Below are positions 20,441 to 28,621 of a stretch of DNA of 41,315 bases, in pieces. Each line of letters begins with the position of its first letter. Position 1 is the stretch's first letter. Below the pieces are notes generated by a model that had not been told where the DNA came from, searched no databases, and worked only from the letters and a program-made list of their open reading frames with translations. Source of the stretch: an uncultured Verrucomicrobiota bacterium (lineage in GTDB: Bacteria > Verrucomicrobiota > Verrucomicrobiia > Opitutales > Opitutaceae); NCBI GenBank assembly GCA_903904685.1, contig CAIVDS010000095.1, positions 1-41,315 of the forward strand, written 5' to 3'. The position numbers and the translations under genes are program-made.

Positions 20441-20470
20441 CGACGAAGGACAGGTCATCTTCTGGAGGTT

Positions 20471-21031
20471 GTGTCGCACACTGTCTTGAACCCCAATCGT
20501 TCTATTTCTCCCGCCGGTTCAATTTCCGAACCTGAGGAGGAGTCTGCGTGCGCTCTTTTGTCGGTGGGCGAACGTGAGATCATCGCTATTTTTGTCCAGA
20601 TGGCGCAGGCGTTGGGAGCGCCGCGTTCCTTGGGGGAAATTTACGGGTTGCTTTACGCTACTCCGCAACCGCTGGCGTTTCAGGATATCGTTGACCGGTT
20701 GGATATGAGCAAGGGTTCGGTCAGTCAGGGGTTGCGTTTCCTGCGTTCCGTAGGGGCGATCAAACCAGTGTCGAGGGCGGGGGATCGGCGTGAATTTTTT
20801 GAACCGGTGCTGGAACTCCGCCAGTTGGTGGCCGGTTTCTTGCGCGAGCGTCTCAATCCACAAATCAAGGAGTGGGGCGTGCGTGCCCGTGCGCTGAGGC
20901 CTGATGATTTCTCTTTCGGCGCACTGGCTGCGGATGATCGTGAGACCGTTTCGAAACGCCTCACCAAGCTCAAGACATGGCAAAAACGCGCTGGCACGGT
21001 TTTGCCCGTGGTTAGCAAGTTGCTGGGTTAG
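20471..21031 (+). CDS. GbsR/MarR-family winged-helix regulator
   Basis: The 186-residue protein has a GbsR-type winged helix: REIIAIFVQMAQALGAPRS, GEIYGLLYATPQPLAFQDIV and the recognition-helix part LDMSKGSVSQGLRFLRSVGAI (about 40-110). A helical C-terminal dimerisation region follows. The start is taken as GTG at 20471, which has GGAGG only two bases upstream; that spacing is short and an internal TTG at 20486 is possible. It reads in the same direction as the polysaccharide cluster, 155 bases before the first biosynthetic gene, and could control it. Glycine-betaine genes, the classical GbsR targets, are absent here. The function of the ligand site is unknown. Confidence 0.82.
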   Translation: MSHTVLNPNRSISPAGSISEPEEESACALLSVGEREIIAIFVQMAQALGAPRSLGEIYGLLYATPQPLAFQDIVDRLDMSKGSVSQGLRFLRSVGAIKPVSRAGDRREFFEPVLELRQLVAGFLRERLNPQIKEWGVRARALRPDDFSFGALAADDRETVSKRLTKLKTWQKRAGTVLPVVSKLLG

Positions 21032-21064
21032 TTTTCTCGGTCTATCGTCAGATTCGCTCACTCT

Positions 21065-21094
21065 TTGATTAGGGTTAGTTTTTGGAAATTTATT
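21065..21094 (+). promoter_or_regulatory. Possible promoter of the polysaccharide cluster
   Basis: In the AT-rich gap before the first biosynthetic gene, TTGATT and TTTATT are spaced by 18 bases. The match is weak, but this is the only AT-rich intergenic stretch before a long same-strand run of genes. Confidence 0.22.
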
Positions 21095-21186
21095 CATTAC
21101 CTCGTCATTTCTGCAAAGGAAGTGACGGGGCGAAGCTTTGATAATATGCTTGTTTTCAGTCACTCGAACTTAGCTGTTACCACCCT

Positions 21187-22302
21187 ATGATTCGCGTCTT
21201 TGTTTCCGGTTGTTATGACATCATTCATGCGGGGCACGTGCAGTTTTTCCGGGAGGCCCGGGCTTTGGGCGACCATCTTACGGTGTCGTTTGCTTCCAGC
21301 GAGGTGCTCTGGTTTCACAAGCAGCGGCGGAGTTCACTGCCGGATGAACACAAGCGGGCTTTGATGGCTTCCCTGCGCATGGTCGACGACGTGGTGATCG
21401 GGCGTGGGTTGGACGAGGGCATTGATTTCCGCGAGGAGTTTTTGCGCATCCGTCCGCACATTCTGGCCGTTACGGAGGACGATAAATACGAGGTCTTAAA
21501 ACGCGCGCTTTGCGCGGAGGTGGGGGCCCGGTATGTCGTGCTCGGCAAGACGCCGCCGGATTTCAAGCCGATCTCCACGTCGGAGATCGTGCGCACCATC
21601 CGGGCCCCGCAGGAAGCGCCTCTCCGGGTGGACTTTGCGGGTGGCTGGCTCGACGTGCCGGCATATGCGCGGGCAGGGGCGTATGTGGTGAATTGCGCGA
21701 TTTCCCCCACCGTGTCGTTGCGGTCATGGCCTTATGAGCGGAATGCCGGACTGGGCGGGAGCGGAGCCTGGGCGCTTCTCAACGGGCACGACGGCATCAA
21801 GGCCGAGCTTGACCTCGGGGTGGGCTGGCAGGACCCGGCGGTGATCCGAGAAACCGGGTTGTGCGTGTGGCGCAGCGGTTTGCGCCCCGAGTTGGAAATC
21901 AAGATTGCCGGCCGGTTTCTGCGCGGTTGCATGGCGCTTTACTGGACGGGCGCGCCGCACGACACGCCTTCGATGGTGGCGGACTCGCGCGATTACGGGG
22001 CGATCGCCACCGCCGGCATGTCGGCGCGCGACGCGGTGTGGCGGGAGAGTCTCGACGGCTTGGCTGAGGCGGTGCGGCAGTCCTATGCGGTTCAACTGGC
22101 TGAGGGCATGGCACCTCTGTCGGGTAATGCTTCGTCAACCTCCCCACAGGCCGGAGTGCTTCCACTGGCGTGGAAATACTGCGGCGGGGGCTTTGGCGGC
22201 TATGCCCTTTATCTCTGCAAGGATCAGGCGGATCGCGACCGCTTGTGCGGCTTGCCGGGATTCCGGCCGATCGAGCCGTTTGTGGGCAGCGGATCGGCCT
22301 AA
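21187..22302 (+). CDS. Fused cytidylyltransferase-like domain and GHMP sugar-kinase domain
   Basis: Residues 1-140 form a nucleotidyltransferase of the TagD/RfaE-II type: [12 protein letters not shown] contains the HxGH signature (14-17), and ISTSE (129-133) matches the second nucleotide-binding motif. Residues 143-371 are a short GHMP kinase. [17 protein letters not shown] is the substrate end, GLGGSGAWA (188-196) the phosphate loop, and [11 protein letters not shown] (333-343) the C-terminal motif. The nearest relatives I recall for the kinase part are heptose/fucose kinases such as HddA. A sugar could thus be phosphorylated and nucleotide-activated by one chain, like HldE but with a GHMP kinase instead of a PfkB kinase. 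The sugar is unknown. The GHMP part is about 100 residues shorter than usual. Confidence 0.8.
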   Translation: MIRVFVSGCYDIIHAGHVQFFREARALGDHLTVSFASSEVLWFHKQRRSSLPDEHKRALMASLRMVDDVVIGRGLDEGIDFREEFLRIRPHILAVTEDDKYEVLKRALCAEVGARYVVLGKTPPDFKPISTSEIVRTIRAPQEAPLRVDFAGGWLDVPAYARAGAYVVNCAISPTVSLRSWPYERNAGLGGSGAWALLNGHDGIKAELDLGVGWQDPAVIRETGLCVWRSGLRPELEIKIAGRFLRGCMALYWTGAPHDTPSMVADSRDYGAIATAGMSARDAVWRESLDGLAEAVRQSYAVQLAEGMAPLSGNASSTSPQAGVLPLAWKYCGGGFGGYALYLCKDQADRDRLCGLPGFRPIEPFVGSGSA

Positions 22303-22373
22303 GGGTTGATACCTTCCTTACTTCGCTTTCTGCACGCACGTTTTATCCTGCACGTTTTCCAACCGCCCATCGT

Positions 22374-23432
22374 ATGAAAACTCTCCTTGTCACCGGCTCC
22401 TCCGGCTTGATCGGCTCCGAGGTCTGCGTTTATTTCGCCCGCGAGCTGGGCTACGCTGTACATGGCATGGACAACAATCAGCGCGCGGTCTTTTTCGGGC
22501 CCCAAGGCGACACCCGCTGGAACCAGCAGCGTCTTGCCGCCGAGCTGCCGGGTTTTGTGCATCACGAACTCGATATCCGCGACCGCGCCGGTGTTCTCGC
22601 CCTCGTGAAGGTCGTCCGCCCCTCCGTCATCGTCCATACCGCCGCGCAGCCCTCGCACGACCGCGCCGCCGCCATTCCATTTGACGACTTCGACACCAAC
22701 GCCGTCGGCACGCTCAACCTTCTCGAAGCCGCCAGGCAAGCCGCGCCCGAGTCGCCGTTTGTGCACATGTCCACCAACAAGGTCTATGGCGACGCACCCA
22801 ATCGCATCGCCCTGCGCGAACTGGAAACCCGCTGGGACTACGCCGATCCCGCCTACGAGCACGGCATCCCGGAGATGTTTACGATCGACCAGTCCAAGCA
22901 TTCGTTGTTCGGCGCCTCCAAAGTCGCGGCCGATGTCATGGTTCAGGAATACGGCCGCTATTTCAACCTGCCGACCTGCGCCCTTCGCGGCGGCTGCCTG
23001 ACCGGTCCCAACCATACCGGCGTCGAACTGCACGGCTTCCTTTCCTACCTAGTGAAGTGTAATCTGGAGGGTCGAGAGTACAAGGTTTTTGGCTACAAGG
23101 GGAAACAGGTGCGCGACAACATCCACTCGCTCGACGTCGCCCGTTTTATGGCGGCGTTTGTGGCCGCCCCGCGCTCGGGCGAGGTCTACAACCTTGGCGG
23201 CGGCAAAGCCAACAGCACCTCGATCCTCGAGGCGTTCAAAATCACCGAAAAGTTCACCGGCAAGGCGCAGGTCCACGCCTACGTCGATCAAAATCGCGCC
23301 GGCGACCATATCTGCTATTATAGCGACCTGCGCAAAATGCGCGCGCACTACCCGTCGTGGGACATCACGCAGTCCCTCGAAGAAACCATCCGCCAGATCG
23401 TCGAGGCTTGGCGCCGCAGGGAGGCGGTGTGA
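22374..23432 (+). CDS. CDP-paratose 2-epimerase-like SDR with Phe in place of the catalytic Tyr
   Basis: This 352-residue extended SDR starts [19 protein letters not shown], the NAD-binding glycine motif. [11 protein letters not shown] and [21 protein letters not shown] resemble CDP-tyvelose (RfbE) epimerases. The usual YxxxK active site reads LFGASK, so tyrosine is replaced by phenylalanine; as far as I recall, close relatives share this. Either the fold has a different acid/base or the protein has another reaction. The start at 22374 is set by the Rossmann motif; the frame is open upstream over the previous gene only as a shadow. A four-helix-bundle element begins at its stop codon. Confidence 0.85.
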   Translation: MKTLLVTGSSGLIGSEVCVYFARELGYAVHGMDNNQRAVFFGPQGDTRWNQQRLAAELPGFVHHELDIRDRAGVLALVKVVRPSVIVHTAAQPSHDRAAAIPFDDFDTNAVGTLNLLEAARQAAPESPFVHMSTNKVYGDAPNRIALRELETRWDYADPAYEHGIPEMFTIDQSKHSLFGASKVAADVMVQEYGRYFNLPTCALRGGCLTGPNHTGVELHGFLSYLVKCNLEGREYKVFGYKGKQVRDNIHSLDVARFMAAFVAAPRSGEVYNLGGGKANSTSILEAFKITEKFTGKAQVHAYVDQNRAGDHICYYSDLRKMRAHYPSWDITQSLEETIRQIVEAWRRREAV

Positions 23433-23909
23433 CGAGCGTCGAGCGACGAGGGCTTGCATACCATGAACCGCGTTCAGTTTCGTTTTGAAAAGCTGGAGGT
23501 CTGGCAGCTTGCCCGGCGCTTCAACCGGCGGATTTACGCGGTGGTCAAAAATTTCCCCGAATGCGAGCACCATGCGCTTTCGTCTCAACTGCGGCGCGCT
23601 TCGGTTTCGGTCGTTTCGAATATTGCCGAGGGGGCGGGGCGCAACTCCGACGCCGATTTCGCCCGTTTTCTGGAAATTGCCTATGGCTCGCTGATGGAAG
23701 TTGTTTCCCAGCTCTTCATTGCCTCGGATGAGGCTTACCTTGAGGGGGCGTCATTTGATTCGTTGCTTGTGGAAGCGGACCTGCTTGCCGCCAAACTTGT
23801 GTCGCTGTCCAAAACGCTGGGCCGCCGTCCCCGTATCGCCAGCCGACCTCCGGCCCTCGATCCTGCCCCTCGGCCCTAGCCCTCGACTTCTGGCCCTCGA
23901 CCCTCGTTT
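23431..23909 (+). mobile_element. IVS-like element 1: four-helix-bundle ORF between word-repeat arms (7-nt words)
   Basis: The left arm (23431-23452) is three 7-base words, GACGAGC, GTCGAGC and GACGAGG. The right arm (23880-23909), read in reverse complement, is AACGAGG, GTCGAGG, GCCAGAA and GTCGAGG. The arms can pair with one word looped out and enclose the four-helix-bundle ORF. The left arm starts at the stop codon of the preceding epimerase gene, and the right arm starts at the base after the ORF's stop. Related GGCCCTCGA words continue inside the last codons of the ORF. The layout is the same as that of element 2 at 28209, although the word sequence is unrelated. Mobility is inferred. 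Confidence 0.5.
23463..23879 (+). CDS. Four-helix-bundle protein, 23S rRNA IVP/S23 family
   Basis: The 138-residue protein shows the family pattern FEKLEVWQLARRFNRRIY, QLRRASVSVVSNIAEGAGR and FARFLEIAYGSLMEVVSQL, four amphipathic helices. Members were first found in intervening sequences of bacterial 23S rRNA, and the Avd protein of diversity-generating retroelements has the same fold. They bind nucleic acid; no enzymatic role is known. The ATG at 23463 is preferred over a TTG at 23454. The last ten residues are proline-rich and are encoded by the right-arm word repeat, so the normal helix bundle ends near residue 122. It interrupts a run of nucleotide-sugar genes. Confidence 0.88.
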   Translation: MNRVQFRFEKLEVWQLARRFNRRIYAVVKNFPECEHHALSSQLRRASVSVVSNIAEGAGRNSDADFARFLEIAYGSLMEVVSQLFIASDEAYLEGASFDSLLVEADLLAAKLVSLSKTLGRRPRIASRPPALDPAPRP

Positions 23910-23932
23910 CCAGCCCCGACCCACTACTCCCC

Positions 23933-24997
23933 ATGAAAATTCTCATCTCCGGCATCTGCGGTTTTGTGGGCAGCACGCTCGCCACCGAGTTGGCGCGCGC
24001 GAGCCATGAAGTTTCGGGTTTCGACAACTTCATCCGCCCCGGCAGCGAGTCCAACCGCGCGGCGTTGAAAGCCCTCGGCGTGCGGATCGTCCACGCCGAT
24101 TTGCGCGCCGCGAGCGACATCGACGCGCTGCCCGCCGCCGACTGGGTGATCGATGCCGCCGCCAACCCCAGCGTGCTCGCCGGTGTGGACGGGCAGACCA
24201 GCTCCCGCCAGCTCGTCGAGCACAACCTCGGCGGCACGGTCAACCTGCTCGAATACTGCAAGCGCCACCGCGCCGGCTTCACCCTGCTCAGCACCAGCCG
24301 CGTTTATACCATCGCCCCGCTGGCCGGCCTCGCAGTCGAGGTTTCCAACGATGCCTTTCTCCCCATATCGTCCGGCCTGCCCGCCGGGCTCACCGCCGCC
24401 GGCGTGGACGAGACATTCGCGACCGCCGCGCCCGTGTCGCTCTACGGCGCGACCAAGCTCGCCAGCGAGGCCCTCGCGCTCGAATATGGCGAGACGTTCG
24501 GCTTCCCTGTTTTCATCAACCGCTGCGGCGTGCTCGCCGGCGCAGGCCAGTTTGGCCGGCCCGACCAGGGCATCTTTGCCTACTGGCTTAACAGCTATCT
24601 GCGCCGCCGCCCGCTCCGCTACATCGGCTTTGGCGGACACGGCCATCAGGTGCGCGACTGCCTGCACCCGCGCGACCTCGCGCCTTTACTGGAGAAACAA
24701 TTCGCCCGGCCCGCCGCGCCCGCCGACCACCGGCTTGTCAACGCCTCCGGCGGGGCCGCCTCCGCCCGGTCGCTGCTCCAGCTCAGCGGCTGGTGCGCCG
24801 CGCGTTTTGGCGCGCACGCCGTAGCGGCCGATCCCGCGCAGCGCCGCTTCGACATTCCCTGGATGGTGCTCGATTCCTCCAAGGCCGCCCGCACGTGGGC
24901 TTGGAGGCCGCAGACACCCGTCGAGGCCATCCTCGATGAAATCGCCCTCCATGCCGAGGCCCACCCGGGATGGCTGGATCTCTCGGCGCCACTCTGA
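23933..24997 (+). CDS. NAD-dependent nucleotide-sugar epimerase/dehydratase, CDP-paratose 2-epimerase-like
   Basis: The 354-residue extended SDR begins MKILISGICGFVGSTLATEL and retains the active-site YGATK in VSLYGATKLASEAL. Downstream features typical of RfbE-like epimerases are INRCGVLAGAGQFG and HQVRDCLHPRDLAPLL. It is the second RfbE-like enzyme in the cluster and, unlike the first, has the catalytic tyrosine. It would act on a CDP-3,6-dideoxyhexose or a related sugar. The start follows the element-1 right arm by 23 bases. Its end may overlap the next glycosyltransferase gene. Confidence 0.85.
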   Translation: MKILISGICGFVGSTLATELARASHEVSGFDNFIRPGSESNRAALKALGVRIVHADLRAASDIDALPAADWVIDAAANPSVLAGVDGQTSSRQLVEHNLGGTVNLLEYCKRHRAGFTLLSTSRVYTIAPLAGLAVEVSNDAFLPISSGLPAGLTAAGVDETFATAAPVSLYGATKLASEALALEYGETFGFPVFINRCGVLAGAGQFGRPDQGIFAYWLNSYLRRRPLRYIGFGGHGHQVRDCLHPRDLAPLLEKQFARPAAPADHRLVNASGGAASARSLLQLSGWCAARFGAHAVAADPAQRRFDIPWMVLDSSKAARTWAWRPQTPVEAILDEIALHAEAHPGWLDLSAPL

Positions 24998-25791
24998 AGT
25001 CAGTCGTAATTTCCGTTCGCGTGACTCCCCCGACCATTCATCCCCCCGGCACCCTTCAGCTTTACTCCGTCATCATGCCCGCACGCGACGAAGAGGGCTC
25101 CCTGCCCGAAACGTTGCGCGACCTCTATGCCACTTTCGCCGCCGCCGGCATCCCGCACGAAATCGTGGTGGTGGACGACGGTTCGAAAGACTCCACCTGG
25201 GCCGTTTTGCAGGAATTGCGCGCCGGGGAGATTCCCACGCTGGCCCCACTGCAGAATCCCGGTCCGCACGGGTTTGGTCGCGCGATTATTTACGGGCTCA
25301 ACCACAGCCGGGGCGACGCCGTGGTGATCATGATGGCAGACGCCTCCGATTCGCCCAAGGATGCGGTCAAATACTGGCGCCTGCTCAACGACGAAGGCTA
25401 CGAGTGCGCCTTTGGCAGCCGCTTCATCAAAGGCGGGCAGGTCATCGATTATCCGCGCATGAAGCTTTTCGTCAATCGGTGCGCGAATCTCTTTATCAAG
25501 ATGCTCTTCGTGATCCCGCTCAACGACACGACCAACGCCTTCAAGGCCTATCGGCGCACGGTGATCGACGGGTGCCGCCCGCTGCTGTCGCCCCATTTCA
25601 ATCTCACAGTGGAGATTCCGCTCAAGGCGATCGTGCGCGGCTATTCATGGAAGGTGACGCCGATCTCCTGGCAAAATCGCAAGCACGGCGAGGCCAAGTT
25701 GAAGCTCAAGGAAATGGGCAGCCGCTACTTTTTCATCTGCGCCTACCTATGGCTGGAAAAATACTTCAGCCGCGGCGATTATCGGCGATAG
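24970..25791 (+). CDS. Family 2 glycosyltransferase (polyprenyl-phosphate sugar synthase type)
   Basis: The protein has the GT-A fold pattern of dolichyl-phosphate-mannose-synthase-like enzymes: YSVIMPARDEEGSLPETL, EIVVVDDGSKDSTW with the nucleotide-binding aspartates, and MMADASDSPKD in the metal position. It lacks the membrane anchors of some relatives and ends at a basic tail. It probably moves a sugar to a lipid carrier or onto the growing polysaccharide. The ATG at 24970 overlaps the previous gene by 28 bases and adds an unconserved N-terminus; a GTG at 25021 would give 256 residues and may be the true start. The next gene, a polytopic membrane protein, may use the lipid-linked sugar. 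Confidence 0.85.
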   Translation: MAGSLGATLKSVVISVRVTPPTIHPPGTLQLYSVIMPARDEEGSLPETLRDLYATFAAAGIPHEIVVVDDGSKDSTWAVLQELRAGEIPTLAPLQNPGPHGFGRAIIYGLNHSRGDAVVIMMADASDSPKDAVKYWRLLNDEGYECAFGSRFIKGGQVIDYPRMKLFVNRCANLFIKMLFVIPLNDTTNAFKAYRRTVIDGCRPLLSPHFNLTVEIPLKAIVRGYSWKVTPISWQNRKHGEAKLKLKEMGSRYFFICAYLWLEKYFSRGDYRR

Positions 25792-25829
25792 TTTGGTGGC
25801 GACAGGCCTCTCTCATCCTCCCGACCGGC

Positions 25830-27317
25830 ATGAATAAAATCACAACATTGGCCCTGCTTGGGGTGGTCGTTGCAACCAGCCTTTTCTTCACGGTTGATTT
25901 TAGGACTCCGCCGGACGGTGATGCGATGTTCTTTCTTCCGCAAATCGTAAGCTTTGCGCGTGGCGAGGGATTGCGGAACACCGTCTATAAAATCCCTTTG
26001 GCCTATCACCCCTCCCACGATGGACGACACATTTGGCATGGGTTCGCGTATCAAACGGTGGCAGGCTTGCTGCCGTGGGCGAAAAACTATGAGGGGCTTT
26101 CGCGTATCATCGCCGGTTGCAATTTGCTGACATTGGCTTTTACCGCCGCCGCCGCCTGGAGGTTGCTGACGCAATCGGCCGACCTTTCCCGTGGTGCAGG
26201 ATGTCTTTTGGTCCTGCTCGTTTGCTGCGAGGTCGGCTATCTTTGGGGTTTGTCCAATCAAGGCCGTCCCGAGACGTTTTCCTCACTGCTGCTGGCCGTC
26301 GGGATTTTTCTGATGCCGGTGGTTTCCAAGCGGAGACAGGCGTTTGTGGCCGGTCCGATTTTGGCGCTGATGGCGCTCACAAGTCCGGCCCAGGCGATTA
26401 TCATCGCGCCGCTTGCGGTCGGCCTGCTGGCCATCAACGCGGATTTCTGGCGTGACGGGTTGCGCACGGTCGTGCTGGCGGGCGTCGCCGGCCTGGCGGC
26501 CGCAGCCATCCTGTTTGTCCTTTATCCCTATTCCCCGTCCGAATGGGTGCAGGGTCTCCAGATTCATGCAAAAACGCTGGTCAACCGTAATTTGACCGGT
26601 TCCTACCGTACTTGGCTGGTGATGCGCGGCTGTCTTTTTATGGGAGGCCTAGTGACCGTGGCGGCCGCGGGCGCGTTCTTTTTGATTTATGACATGACGT
26701 TGGATCCGTGGCGGAAACGGGTTTTGATCATTGCCGTCATCCTGACACTGGTTCCGGCACTTTATTTTTCCGTGTCCATCGTGGCTTTCTACAATATGAG
26801 CGCCCTCATCCCTTTGTTGGTTGTCGTGGTCGCCATGGCTTGGAGACGATGGGGTGAGCAGGCCTCCCTTAGGCCAAGGATCGCGCGGTATGCACGCACC
26901 TGTATTGTCCTCACGCTGAGCGTGGTCGCCCTTGATCCTGTTTTCACGGTGGCAGCACGTATAATGGAACCGAGAGGAATGACGCTGGCAGAAGCGCGGG
27001 CAGAGTTCTCACGCCTACAGGCCGAACATCAGTCCATCGCCGTTACCAAGGGGTTGTTTCCACTCACCGAGGACTATGACAATATAGAGGTTCTTATTCA
27101 TGAGGAATATGCCATGGGCCGTGTGGCAAGCACACAGGCGGACATTTTGGTCGTTCAGCAGGTCAACCAACCGGATTGGAGCACCCCTCCTCGGTTTAGC
27201 AATTACAAGCTAGTTGAAAATCTTTACGTTCCCGTTGATCAACGGACTATCACGAACTGTCTCAAGCGATGGTGGCAGCCCTCGGGGTATGGTTTTGCCG
27301 TCTATATCAGGATTTGA
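25830..27317 (+). CDS. Polytopic membrane protein, possible GT-C type glycosyltransferase
   Basis: The 495-residue protein has an N-terminal membrane segment (about 5-22), then a loop with FRTPPDGDAMFFLPQIVSFA, and about nine further hydrophobic segments up to residue 370. A soluble C-terminal part follows. An acidic first loop after TM1 is typical of GT-C enzymes that use polyprenyl-phosphate sugars (ArnT/PMT type), and the preceding gene would make such donors. I do not recognise a specific family, so the assignment rests on topology and context. The ATG at 25830 is the only sensible start; the frame is open far upstream as a shadow of the previous gene. Confidence 0.65.
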   Translation: MNKITTLALLGVVVATSLFFTVDFRTPPDGDAMFFLPQIVSFARGEGLRNTVYKIPLAYHPSHDGRHIWHGFAYQTVAGLLPWAKNYEGLSRIIAGCNLLTLAFTAAAAWRLLTQSADLSRGAGCLLVLLVCCEVGYLWGLSNQGRPETFSSLLLAVGIFLMPVVSKRRQAFVAGPILALMALTSPAQAIIIAPLAVGLLAINADFWRDGLRTVVLAGVAGLAAAAILFVLYPYSPSEWVQGLQIHAKTLVNRNLTGSYRTWLVMRGCLFMGGLVTVAAAGAFFLIYDMTLDPWRKRVLIIAVILTLVPALYFSVSIVAFYNMSALIPLLVVVVAMAWRRWGEQASLRPRIARYARTCIVLTLSVVALDPVFTVAARIMEPRGMTLAEARAEFSRLQAEHQSIAVTKGLFPLTEDYDNIEVLIHEEYAMGRVASTQADILVVQQVNQPDWSTPPRFSNYKLVENLYVPVDQRTITNCLKRWWQPSGYGFAVYIRI

Positions 27318-27420
27318 AGCTCACCTGTCTTGACCGAAATCGGGTAACCGCACCCAATCAACCTGCGCAGAATACAAGGAGAGCCTCACCGTCATTCGCA
27401 TACAACATAAAACAATATCA

Positions 27421-28188
27421 ATGAAAGCAGTCATCCTTGCAGGCGGTCTTGGCACGCGCATCAGCGAAGAAACCCACCTCAAACCCAAGCCCATGGTCGA
27501 GATCGGCGGACGGCCGATTCTCTGGCATGTACTCAAAGGCTATTCCGCGCATGGCATCAACGACTTCGTCATCTGCGCCGGCTACAAGGGCTACGTCATC
27601 AAGGAGTATTTCGCCAATTACTTCCTGCATATGTCCGATGTGACCTTTGATATGAAGGAAAACCGCATGGAGGTGCATCAGCGGCGTTCCGAGCCCTGGC
27701 GGGTGACGATCGTGGATACGGGAGACGCCACCTTGACGGGCGGACGGCTCAAGCGCGTACGCGACTATCTTGGCAACGACACCTTTTGCTTCACCTATGG
27801 CGACGGTTTGGGCGATGTGAATATTACAGAATCGGTGGCGTTTCATAAACGCGAAGGACGCAAGGCCACCCTGACCGGCGTGCAACCTCCCGGTCGTTTT
27901 GGTGCGTTGGAGATCGAGGGGAACCTGGTGAAAAGTTTTCAAGAAAAGCCCGACGGCGACGGCAGCTGGATCAACGGCGGGTTTTTTGTGCTGGAACCCT
28001 CGGTGATCGATCTGGTGGATGACGATGATACGATCTGGGAGCGCAAGCCTCTCGAAGCCTTGGCGAAGAGCGGCCAACTGAGCATTTACAAGCACAACGG
28101 CTTCTGGCAGCCGATGGACACGTTGCGCGACAAGGTGCTGCTTGAGGACCTGTGGGCGGCCGGCAAGGCGCCGTGGAAGGTGTGGTGA
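27421..28188 (+). CDS. rfbF: Glucose-1-phosphate cytidylyltransferase
   Basis: The 255-residue enzyme makes CDP-glucose, the first step to CDP-3,6-dideoxyhexoses. It shows [20 protein letters not shown] near the start, then [22 protein letters not shown] with the metal aspartate, [19 protein letters not shown], and the family end [13 protein letters not shown]. Length and motifs match RfbF/DdhA. It is followed by rfbG, but a four-helix-bundle element is wedged between them. The stop codon lies inside a perfect 13-bp hairpin that directly precedes that element. Confidence 0.96.
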   Translation: MKAVILAGGLGTRISEETHLKPKPMVEIGGRPILWHVLKGYSAHGINDFVICAGYKGYVIKEYFANYFLHMSDVTFDMKENRMEVHQRRSEPWRVTIVDTGDATLTGGRLKRVRDYLGNDTFCFTYGDGLGDVNITESVAFHKREGRKATLTGVQPPGRFGALEIEGNLVKSFQEKPDGDGSWINGGFFVLEPSVIDLVDDDDTIWERKPLEALAKSGQLSIYKHNGFWQPMDTLRDKVLLEDLWAAGKAPWKVW

Positions 28189-28208
28189 AACCGGTGGTTT
28201 CACCACAC
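28180..28208 (+). repeat. Perfect 13-bp hairpin spanning the rfbF stop, abutting element 2
   Basis: GTGTGGTGAAACC pairs perfectly with GGTTTCACCACAC across a three-base GGT loop. Its left half is the end of rfbF coding sequence, so the right half looks like an inverted copy of it. No T tract follows. The very next base begins the left arm of the four-helix-bundle element. Confidence 0.85.
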
Positions 28209-28621
28209 AGTTTAAGTGGGAAGTTTAGGTTTAAGCATGGGAAAGAATTACGAAGATCTTCAGGTTTGGCAGCGTAGCAAAGTCCTTGCTGTCTCGGTGT
28301 ATCGAGCTACGGCCGGACTAAAGGATTTCGGGTTTCGCGATCAAATTACAAGAGCGGCTCTTTCGATTCCTTCCAATATTGCCGAAGGTGCAGAACGGCC
28401 GGGTCGCCGTGAATTTTCCCAGTTCGCAGGTTATGCCAAGGGCTCGGCCGGCGAGCTTCGAACACAACTTCTGATTGGTGCCGAATTGCTCTACATAGAA
28501 CCTAAGCTGGCCGCTCAACTGGCGGAAGAAACATCTCAACTTTCCCGTATGCTACACGCCCTTATCCAATCTTTGAAGGAGACCTCCGAGTGAGCTTAAA
28601 CTTGAACTCCAAACTTAAACC
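28209..28621 (+). mobile_element. IVS-like element 2: four-helix-bundle ORF exactly enclosed by inverted arms
   Basis: The left arm (28209-28236) and the reverse complement of the right arm (28594-28621) align over 28 positions without gaps and with 22 matches. Both begin with GTTTAAGT after one base and end GTTTAAGC. Two of the six mismatches become G-U pairs in RNA. The ATG of the four-helix-bundle ORF is the first base after the left arm, and its stop codon ends where the right arm starts. The transcript could therefore fold into a stem whose loop is the ORF, as in 23S rRNA intervening sequences. The right arm supplies codons for the new N-terminus of rfbG. Mobility and RNA processing are inferred. 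Confidence 0.65.
28237..28593 (+). CDS. Four-helix-bundle protein, 23S rRNA IVP/S23 family
   Basis: The 118 residues carry YEDLQVWQRSKVLAVSVYRA, DQITRAALSIPSNIAEGAER and FAGYAKGSAGELRTQLLIG, the standard family pattern, with four helices filling the chain. It is a paralogue, not a copy, of the protein at 23463. The ATG at 28237 directly follows the element's left arm; a GTG at 28216 lies inside the arm and is less likely. Near its end the ORF contains AGGAG at a good distance from the GTG start of rfbG, and its stop overlaps that start (GTGA), so the element restores translation of the downstream gene. Biochemical role unknown. Confidence 0.9.
   Translation: MGKNYEDLQVWQRSKVLAVSVYRATAGLKDFGFRDQITRAALSIPSNIAEGAERPGRREFSQFAGYAKGSAGELRTQLLIGAELLYIEPKLAAQLAEETSQLSRMLHALIQSLKETSE

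Noticed and set aside
24936-25829. Long N-terminal extension of the membrane protein at 25830
   Set aside because: The extension overlaps the family 2 glycosyltransferase in another frame and is arginine-rich shadow sequence. A membrane segment begins right after the ATG at 25830.
28209-28621. Four-helix-bundle ORF as toxin, antitoxin or diversity-generating retroelement
   Set aside because: No partner toxin, reverse transcriptase or template/variable repeat pair is seen in the window. Only the fold is shared with Avd.
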